Below, piece after piece: positions 34,266-40,739 of a stretch of DNA of 64,000 nucleotides. The notes under the pieces are model-generated. The model did not search any database. It had not been told where the DNA came from and saw nothing but the letters and a program-made list of their open reading frames with translations. Both the position numbers and the translations under genes were made by a program. Source of the stretch: Candidatus Hecatella orcuttiae (GTDB taxonomy: Archaea > Thermoproteota > Bathyarchaeia > Hecatellales > Hecatellaceae); NCBI GenBank assembly GCA_002011035.2, contig MTLY02000002.1, positions 62,001-126,000 on the forward strand. Direction: 5' to 3'. Each line of letters starts with the position of its first letter. Position 1 is the stretch's first letter.

Positions 34266-36149
34266 ATGGCTATCACCATAACCATCCTAGCCTTCGGTTC
34301 CATCGCAGGAGCATTGACGATCCAAGCAAACATACAGGCTTCCCAAGAAACATACGCCGCAGAGATCCCAAGCTACGTCGGTCCAGAGACATGTAAAATA
34401 TGCCACCCCGCTCAGTATGAAGAATGGAAAGACACAGGCCATGCTAACATGATACTCACCGCACAGCAAGCGCAGGAGGAAGGTTTCCCCCTGCCCGAGG
34501 GTATATCTTGGGATGATGTGGCGTACACCTTAGGAGGCATTTGGAAGATACGCTACATAAACACAAGCGGTTACTTTATAACTTGGCATTATGAGAATGG
34601 AGTCAAAACACCTGGGAAAAACCAATATAATATCGCCACAGGCGAATGGGTCGACTACCACGCTGGCGAAGTTAAAAAGTATACTTGCGGAAACTGTCAC
34701 ACTACAGGCTATGATGTAGAGGCCGCGTCCCCAGAGGGTATGCCTGGCATCGTAGGCAACTGGCAGTTCCTCGGCATCACCTGTGAGTCTTGCCATGGGC
34801 CTGGAGGAGACCACATCACGGGGCCCACGCAGAACAAAATGGTCATCGATGTGAGTGCGGAGGTCTGCGGGCAGTGCCATGTTAGGGGTAAGGACATCAC
34901 TTACCAGCTTGGAGACCCCGAATCCTTCAGCTACACCCACGGTGAAAAGCCTCATAAACATCACCAGCAGTATCATGACTGGATTCAGAGTGAACACAGC
35001 GAATCTTTAGAGCATCTTGTAGCTTTGCCCTACGCACAGGATTACTGTTTGAGCTGTATGAGTGCAGATAAAATCCTGAACACCGATCTCATCACCTTGT
35101 TCAAGGCTCCTGAAGTAACCGTCGAAAATGCCGTGAACCCTGTTACCTGCGTCAACTGCCACAATCCCCACTCTTCCGACCTGAGAATAACGAGGCCTGC
35201 CGTCAAAGGATACCCCGCCGTGGGAGAGGTTGGGTCGACTGCTGATAAATTAACTGTCTGTACGCAGTGCCACACTGGTGGAGCCACGGTGGAGGAGAAG
35301 GATAAGGAGAGATGGCATCATACCACAGGGGAAATATTCACCGCCATAGGTAGCGTACACTATGCTTCCGGTGTTACATGCGTTGACTGCCACATGGCTC
35401 TTGACACCAAGACGGCCATTGCCTATGATCTACGCAACCATACCATGACGGTTCAATCCTATGGGACATACGATTATACATGTGGTCAAGCTATAGGCTG
35501 CCACAAGGAACAAGGCGCAGAATGGGCTGAACAGCGCATATTAGATGCCCAGACTCTGTTCAGCGAATCGCTGGAGAAGGCAGAGGCAGCCATATCTTCA
35601 GCCGAAACTACTATCATCACGGCTAATGAAACCGCAGGAATTGATATGGCCACCCTCAAAGAAGCGGAAGAACTACTGCTGAAAGCTAAAAGTAGGTTTG
35701 CCTACGCAGAGGCAGATGGCAGTGAAGGTTTCCATAACCCAACCTACACCCAGATGCTTTTGGCAGCAGCTCTGGACTATGCTGCCAAGGCTGAATTGAC
35801 CGCGTCTAAAGCTATAGCCGACGCCACCATCGCCACTTTGGCTCCTGCAGAGCAAGTTGAAACCTTGCGGGCTGAGGTTTCCCGCTTGCAAGACGAAATC
35901 TCCGACCTCCAAAAACAGAACAATGCCTTAAAGAGCCAAAATGAAGACCTCCGAAAGTTAAACAGCGACCTTGAGAATCAAGTCAGCAGTTTGCAGGCGC
36001 AGGTTAGCAGTCTTCAAGACCGTGTGGCCGAGTTAGAAGCAGCGGCCCCGCCGAGGGTAGGAATGCTTTACGTTTACCTCGCCATAGGCGTAGTGGTCGG
36101 TATTATCATAGGAGCCGCCGTGATCTTCGCTGTGAAGAGGGGCAAGTAG
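34266..36149 (+). CDS. multiheme cytochrome c (cytochrome c554-like) with coiled coil and C-terminal membrane anchor
   Basis: Extracytoplasmic cytochrome. The N-terminal heme domain opens SYVGPETCKICHPAQYEEW, a cytochrome c554 motif. Seven CxxCH sites are seen (CKICH, CGNCH, CESCH, CGQCH, CVNCH, CTQCH, CVDCH), plus CGQAIGCH (C-x4-CH) and CLSCM (no His). A helical region with GFHNPTYTQML follows, as in NrfA-like proteins. A long heptad coiled coil (about 535-600) and a final membrane helix with KRGK complete it. ATG 34266 leaves a signal peptide without positive charge and has no Shine-Dalgarno. An ATT at 34239, 8 bases after AGGAAGGGGG, would add KNRHLIYL and make a normal signal peptide. Catalytic or purely electron-transfer role unresolved. 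Confidence 0.88.
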   Translation: MAITITILAFGSIAGALTIQANIQASQETYAAEIPSYVGPETCKICHPAQYEEWKDTGHANMILTAQQAQEEGFPLPEGISWDDVAYTLGGIWKIRYINTSGYFITWHYENGVKTPGKNQYNIATGEWVDYHAGEVKKYTCGNCHTTGYDVEAASPEGMPGIVGNWQFLGITCESCHGPGGDHITGPTQNKMVIDVSAEVCGQCHVRGKDITYQLGDPESFSYTHGEKPHKHHQQYHDWIQSEHSESLEHLVALPYAQDYCLSCMSADKILNTDLITLFKAPEVTVENAVNPVTCVNCHNPHSSDLRITRPAVKGYPAVGEVGSTADKLTVCTQCHTGGATVEEKDKERWHHTTGEIFTAIGSVHYASGVTCVDCHMALDTKTAIAYDLRNHTMTVQSYGTYDYTCGQAIGCHKEQGAEWAEQRILDAQTLFSESLEKAEAAISSAETTIITANETAGIDMATLKEAEELLLKAKSRFAYAEADGSEGFHNPTYTQMLLAAALDYAAKAELTASKAIADATIATLAPAEQVETLRAEVSRLQDEISDLQKQNNALKSQNEDLRKLNSDLENQVSSLQAQVSSLQDRVAELEAAAPPRVGMLYVYLAIGVVVGIIIGAAVIFAVKRGK

Positions 36150-36218
36150 AAGCGCCCCCCGTCCACATTTTTTGGGATCGGGATTCGTTTAGAAGTGTTT
36201 GCCATAAGGGAGGATGGT

Positions 36219-37544
36219 GTGAGCGGCTTGAGAATCTTTAACTTGAGGGCCACTTACAAGAAGGTTTCCATCCCTCTGCTGGAGAAGCTAACTTTCAAGA
36301 GCCCCCCGAAGGCTTTGAGGAGTTTACAGAATGCGGAAAACATCAGGGAATGCCTAATTCTGCAGACATGTAACAGGGTAGAAATCTTCGCAGTAACCTT
36401 AACCCAGGAAGACGAAGAGAGAGTGGCAGAGTGGTGGAGGAAAGAAACAGGTTTCAACTCAGAGAAATTTTACAGCCTTATCGAAGTGTCCCGTGACGTG
36501 GAAGCTGTGGGCCACCTTTTCCGGCTGGCTTCAGGCCTTGAGTCCATGGTAGTCGGGGAAGCTCAGATCCTCGGCCAGATCAGGAAGGCTTTCGAAGAGG
36601 CTAAAGCCTGCGGCACGGTAGGCCCTCTGCTCGAGAAAGTTTTCACCAAGGCGATCAAGACGGGGGGTCGAGTTCGCCTTGAAACAGACATCGGCAAGGG
36701 CGCTGCATCGGTGGGTTCGGTGGCCGTAGACTTGGCTGAGGAGGTCCTCGGTGGGCTGGAAGGGAGGAGAATCCTCATCCTAGGAGCTGGGGAAACCGGC
36801 ACATTGGTGGGGAAAGCTCTTGCAGCCAGACGGCAGGCCGCGGTCTTCGTGGCCAATCGCACATATCCCAGAGCCCTTAGGCTGGCTCGGATGCTGGGCG
36901 GCCGAGCTGTGTCCTTCAGTCAGCTGGGGAAATTTCTGGCTGAAGCCGACGTGGTGGTGGTCGCCACCTCAGCGCCCCACCCAGTGTTGAAGTTGAGCGA
37001 GGTGGGGAAGGCTTTGGAGGAAAGGGGAGGAAAGCCCATGCTCATCATTGACCTTTCCCAGCCTAGGAACGTGGACGCCGAGGTAGCCCGCCTTAGGGGG
37101 GTTCAACTCCACAACATCGACGACCTCCAAAAGCTGAGCCAGCTAAACCTTAAAATGCGCGCCGCAGAGGTGGAAAAGGTTGAAAAAATCGTGGAAAAAG
37201 AAGTAGGGCGGCTGGAGTTGATGTTGAAGAGGGAAACCGCGGAACCTGTTATCTCAGCCATGCTGCAGAGGGCCGAGAAGATCAGGAGGAAAGAAGTGGA
37301 GAGATTTCTCAGCATGCTGGGCCGGGTGGATGGAACTTTGCGGAAACTCATCGAAGATATGTCCTATGAACTCGTCGAAAGAATCTTCCACCATCCAATC
37401 CAAAACCTGAGAAAAGCCGCGGAAAAGGATCAAACCTCCCTAGTTCTGGCAGCCAGAAAGCTGTTTAACATCGAAGCTGAAAGGGAGCCCCAAGATTTTC
37501 CTGAGAGCTTGCAATATGGAATACCCATGAAAGAGGCATGCTAA
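36219..37544 (+). CDS. hemA: glutamyl-tRNA reductase
   Basis: First committed enzyme of the C5 tetrapyrrole pathway, reducing glutamyl-tRNA to glutamate semialdehyde. The catalytic cysteine lies in LILQTCNRVEIF (Cys51). Other features are LFRLASGLESMVVGEAQILGQ, the NADPH loop ILGAGETGTLVG and a C-terminal dimerisation helix. GTG 36219 (441 aa) is preferred because GGAGG lies 5-8 bases upstream and the N-terminus then fits the family; GTG 36195 is in frame. It follows the cytochrome genes on the same strand, so heme, siroheme, corrinoid and F430 supply may be linked to them. No other hem genes are in the window. Confidence 0.94.
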   Translation: MSGLRIFNLRATYKKVSIPLLEKLTFKSPPKALRSLQNAENIRECLILQTCNRVEIFAVTLTQEDEERVAEWWRKETGFNSEKFYSLIEVSRDVEAVGHLFRLASGLESMVVGEAQILGQIRKAFEEAKACGTVGPLLEKVFTKAIKTGGRVRLETDIGKGAASVGSVAVDLAEEVLGGLEGRRILILGAGETGTLVGKALAARRQAAVFVANRTYPRALRLARMLGGRAVSFSQLGKFLAEADVVVVATSAPHPVLKLSEVGKALEERGGKPMLIIDLSQPRNVDAEVARLRGVQLHNIDDLQKLSQLNLKMRAAEVEKVEKIVEKEVGRLELMLKRETAEPVISAMLQRAEKIRRKEVERFLSMLGRVDGTLRKLIEDMSYELVERIFHHPIQNLRKAAEKDQTSLVLAARKLFNIEAEREPQDFPESLQYGIPMKEAC

Positions 37545-37599
37545 TCAGTATTCTGACAGCCTTCGCTTCCGAAAGGCCTGACCTTTTCCCTTAACTTGC

Positions 37600-37731
37600 T
37601 TAGTCACCGCTAATAGGAGCAATAGCTGCCAAAGCGTGAGCTCTCGGATAGGGGTGTTCCCCCTCCCTCACATTGGTTACTCTCGTCTCTTCCAAGGCTT
37701 GGCGTCGCCATTGAGCCTTAGCAATCTTCAT
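37600..37731 (-). CDS. possible small protein, 43 aa (low confidence)
   Basis: Within the 329-bp gap between hemA and tRNA-Arg the only reading frame of note starts at ATG 37731 (MKIAKAQWRRQALEETRV) and ends PISGD at 37600-37602. The N-terminal half is basic and helical. No family is recognised and no clear ribosome-binding site precedes it. It may be a gene remnant. The rest of the gap shows no recognisable feature apart from an AT-rich tract just upstream of tRNA-Arg. Confidence 0.25.
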   Translation of the reverse strand: MKIAKAQWRRQALEETRVTNVREGEHPYPRAHALAAIAPISGD

Positions 37732-37870
37732 CGATGCCTTTCGAAGCTGTTGTAATATTATTCTGCTTCCCTGCTTGTTGTGGCATATTTTTCTACCGCT
37801 TCCTAAGAGAGGCTAACGTCTACAAGGGTTCAAATTGGAGGCTACAGTAAATTATTACCACTGACTACGG

Positions 37871-37974
37871 TGGCGGGCCCGGGGGGATTTGAACCCCCGA
37901 CCTCCGGCTCCGCAGGCCGGCGCCCTAGTCCTGATTTTCCGGGATGACGATGAGTCCCTCTAGACGACGGGCCC
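37871..37974 (-). tRNA. tRNA-Arg (anticodon GCG) with a probable 26-nt D-loop intron
   Basis: Minus-strand acceptor GGGCCCG pairs with CGGGCCC, discriminator G and an encoded CCA (37871-37873). The anticodon stem CCGGC/GCCGG holds loop CTGCGGA (anticodon GCG). The T arm GGGGG-TTCAAAT-CCCCC is intact. The D arm is interrupted: removing 26 nt (about 37932-37957, bounded by a GGACT direct repeat) restores a normal D loop and a 75-nt tRNA. The position is outside the canonical 37/38 site. Exact splice points are ambiguous within the repeat. Confidence 0.88.
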
Positions 37975-38096
37975 TTCTTCAGCGGTGTTAGGGTTCCCGG
38001 AGGTCACCGTCAATATTATATCTGTCTCCAATTATACGGTTTACGGTTTCGACTGCTTCCCCTTCGCAGTCTTAGATCGGATGGCGGGGATTAAGT

Positions 38097-39743
38097 TTGG
38101 CGGGAAAAATAGGGCGGCTGGAAGGCCATTGGATTGACCGGGTGGTCAGGGAACTGGAGCTCAGAGGAGATGAGCAGCTGGTCTTCAGCACCGCCAAGAC
38201 CCCCAGCGGGCCTATCCACGTCGGTGTAGGTCGGGAGCTGGTGTACTGCAGCGCCTTCGAGACCCTGCTGAGGGAGAGAGGCTTCCCCACCGCCTTCTAC
38301 TTTTTCGTCGACGACTTTGACTCCCTGAAAACCTTCCCCCCGGCTACGCCTAAGGACTTCGCATCACGCAGGGAGTACCTTGGAAGACCCATGTGGGCGG
38401 TGCCCTGCCCCTACGGGCACTGCGAAAGCTGGGGGCGCCATTACGCTCAGGAGCTCATCGAAACCTTCCCAACTTTCGGCTTCCACCCCCAGATCGTCTG
38501 GTCCCACCGTCTTTACCAGACCCCGGAGATGAAAAACCTCATCCGCAAGGCCTTAGAAAAGGTGGGCGAGTTAAAGGCCATCCTCCGCCGGGTGGTTACA
38601 CCCACGCTTCAGGGAGAGAAGCTTGAGGCCTTCCAAAAAGAGCTGGAAGACTGGTATCCCTGCTTGGTGGTCTGCGAAGCCTGCGGCCGCCTCATGACCA
38701 CGAAGGTTCAAGCCTACGACTCCCAAGGTGACCTTCTGACCTACAGCTGCAAGGCCTGCGGCCGGAGGGGGCAGGTAAAGATAGCGGACCACCCGGTTAA
38801 ACTCCGGTGGAGGATCGACTGGCCTGCCAAGTGGGCCTTGTTCAAGGTAAGCTGCGAACCAGCCGGCAAAGACCACTGCGTGAAGGGCGGAGCCTACGAC
38901 ACGGGGGAGCATATCGTCAGCCGGGTCTTCGGTTGGAAGCCGCCTTACCGCATTCCCTACGAGTGGATACTTTTGGGGGCGAAGGCCATGAAAACCCACA
39001 AGGGGATTTCCTTCACCTTCGCAGAATGGTCGGCTTCCGCCCCCCCGGAAGTCTACCGCTTCATGGTCCTCAGAGAAGAACCCCGCAAGCACATCAACTT
39101 CTCCCCCGAGCGGCTCCCCCAGCTCATCGACGAATTTGAAAGAGCTGAAAAAATCTACTTCAACCTAGAAAAGGCCTCAACCCCGGAGGAGGAAGCCGCT
39201 GTCCGGAGGGTTTACCCCCTCAGCCTGCCTGAGGGGCCCCCCGCCTCTCCTCCCCTCAGACTTCCTTTCAGGTTCGCCATAGTCCTATGCCAGCTGACGC
39301 CCCTCCTAGGGGAGGAGGGGGTGAAATCCAAGGTTCGAGAAGTCTTAGAGAAACTGGGGGGAGGAAAAAAAGTGGGAGAGGAGGTGATTTCCTCAGCCCA
39401 AGACAGGCTGAAGAAGGCGCAATACTGGGTCGTCCACTACGCTGGGGAAGACCTCCGATTCAACATAGCCGAAACCCTCCCCGCGCAGGTTCGAGAAATG
39501 TTAGACAGCCGACAAAGGGAAGGACTGAAGAGGCTGGCTGAAATGCTGGAGGAAAAAGACTGGGATGAGGCGGAACTTCAATACCAAGTCTTCGAGCTGG
39601 GGAAAAGCTTGGGGATAGGCCCTAAGATCTTTGAAGCGGTTTATCTGGTTTTCTTGGGGAAAAAATTCGGCCCTAGGCTGGCTCCTTTTCTCCTATCCTT
39701 AGATAAGGAGTTCGCCGTCAAAAGGTTGAGGGAGACCTCCTAG
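38097..39743 (+). CDS. lysS: lysyl-tRNA synthetase, class I
   Basis: Class I LysRS, the archaeal-type enzyme charging tRNA-Lys. The HIGH-like motif is SGPIHVG (about residue 41). Characteristic segments are FFVDDFDSLKTFP, PCPYGHCESWGRHYAQ, KGGAYDTGEHIVSRVFGWKPPYRIPYEW and the zinc-ribbon-like CEACGRLM...CKACGRRG. The second active-site motif is unusual: AKAMKTHKGISF replaces KMSxSxG. TTG 38097 is the only suitable start. At 548 aa it is normal. It converges on the TBP gene. Confidence 0.93.
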   Translation: MAGKIGRLEGHWIDRVVRELELRGDEQLVFSTAKTPSGPIHVGVGRELVYCSAFETLLRERGFPTAFYFFVDDFDSLKTFPPATPKDFASRREYLGRPMWAVPCPYGHCESWGRHYAQELIETFPTFGFHPQIVWSHRLYQTPEMKNLIRKALEKVGELKAILRRVVTPTLQGEKLEAFQKELEDWYPCLVVCEACGRLMTTKVQAYDSQGDLLTYSCKACGRRGQVKIADHPVKLRWRIDWPAKWALFKVSCEPAGKDHCVKGGAYDTGEHIVSRVFGWKPPYRIPYEWILLGAKAMKTHKGISFTFAEWSASAPPEVYRFMVLREEPRKHINFSPERLPQLIDEFERAEKIYFNLEKASTPEEEAAVRRVYPLSLPEGPPASPPLRLPFRFAIVLCQLTPLLGEEGVKSKVREVLEKLGGGKKVGEEVISSAQDRLKKAQYWVVHYAGEDLRFNIAETLPAQVREMLDSRQREGLKRLAEMLEEKDWDEAELQYQVFELGKSLGIGPKIFEAVYLVFLGKKFGPRLAPFLLSLDKEFAVKRLRETS

Positions 39744-39779
39744 AAGCTGGAAGCTGCTGTGAAAAGCCGAAAACGATGT

Positions 39780-40652
39780 TCAATCGCTGATGGGGAAACC
39801 GTTCCACCGGTTTTGGAGCACATCCCGGAAAAACTCATCCAAACTGACTTCCAAGGTTCTTAGACGGCTGGAGAGGGAGGGTATGGGCTTGGCGAAAACC
39901 CCGCCTTTACAGGTTTCTATACGAGTTAGTTTAGCCACATGAGCCAAGGTTTCCCGGTCCACCTTCTCCAAGAAAATCCCCAAACCCGGGTAGGGGCAAA
40001 GCCCGCAGTCGTAGGTGCAAAACTCGCAGAGGCTGTAGAGGGTAGTCAGAATCTTAAGCCCATTAGCATCCTCCAGCGTCCTGATTTCGCTTTCCTTAGC
40101 CTCCAGAGTCTTTTCTATCCTTCTTCCAAATAGGTTTCTTTCAAGCTTCCGAGCAGCCTTGTAGACCTCGCTTCGGGTTTTCGCCCCCGTCAACACCGCC
40201 TTTCCATTGGAGAAAAGAAGGGCCACTGTTCGAGGTTCGTCGATGCGGCAGATGAGGCCGGGAAACTGCTCAGGCTCGTAGATGGTGGAAACCAGCTGGT
40301 GGGAGACTCTTTCTAGGCTTATGTTTCTCCCGAAGTTCACCAAGGCTACGATGTTCTGAACTTTGACCTCCGGCTTCCCCTCCAGTCTGACGCCTCTGCG
40401 CTTCAGCTCCGCGGCCACCTTTCTGACTGTTTTCGGAACCTCCAACTCGGAGCTTAAACCTGTGCAGATCATTTTTCCAGTCCTAAAAACCAGATTGGCT
40501 GTCTTAGGGTTTTTTAACCTCATAACAAGCCCTGGAAAATGCTTTTTACGCCGAAAAAGAGTTGGATAAGTCTTAAGAAGATTAGATAGGGCTATTTTTC
40601 GGCCAAAATCTACTGAAACGACTATGTTGCAGATTTTAATTTTCACCGTCAT
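39780..40652 (-). CDS. tbp: TATA-box-binding protein with cysteine-rich C-terminal extension
   Basis: General transcription factor TBP. Two direct repeats form the saddle (residues 5-90 and 97-180), each with NIV..V.FGR.I.L and a FPGL(V/I) stirrup (KHFPGLVMRL, EQFPGLICRI). After residue 180, where archaeal TBPs normally stop, about 110 more residues follow, with C209-x2-C212-x3-C216-x2-C219 (LCEFCTYDCGLCP) and Cys248. ATG 40652 is used because an AT-rich TATA-like run (40704-40714) abuts the alternative ATG 40703. The extension may bind zinc or Fe-S; its role is unknown. Whether this is the only TBP cannot be told. Confidence 0.9.
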   Translation of the reverse strand: MTVKIKICNIVVSVDFGRKIALSNLLKTYPTLFRRKKHFPGLVMRLKNPKTANLVFRTGKMICTGLSSELEVPKTVRKVAAELKRRGVRLEGKPEVKVQNIVALVNFGRNISLERVSHQLVSTIYEPEQFPGLICRIDEPRTVALLFSNGKAVLTGAKTRSEVYKAARKLERNLFGRRIEKTLEAKESEIRTLEDANGLKILTTLYSLCEFCTYDCGLCPYPGLGIFLEKVDRETLAHVAKLTRIETCKGGVFAKPIPSLSSRLRTLEVSLDEFFRDVLQNRWNGFPISD

Positions 40653-40739
40653 CTCAGCCAAAGCCCGGTGTTTCTTAAAAAGACGGGGTTTAGAATCCCT
40701 CATTATATATGTTCAAAAAGCCTTAAAACACTATCGTTT

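Noticed and set aside
37826-37836. GGGTTCAAATT resembling a tRNA T loop, upstream of tRNA-Arg
   Set aside because: No matching T stem, acceptor or anticodon arm can be built around it; chance similarity.
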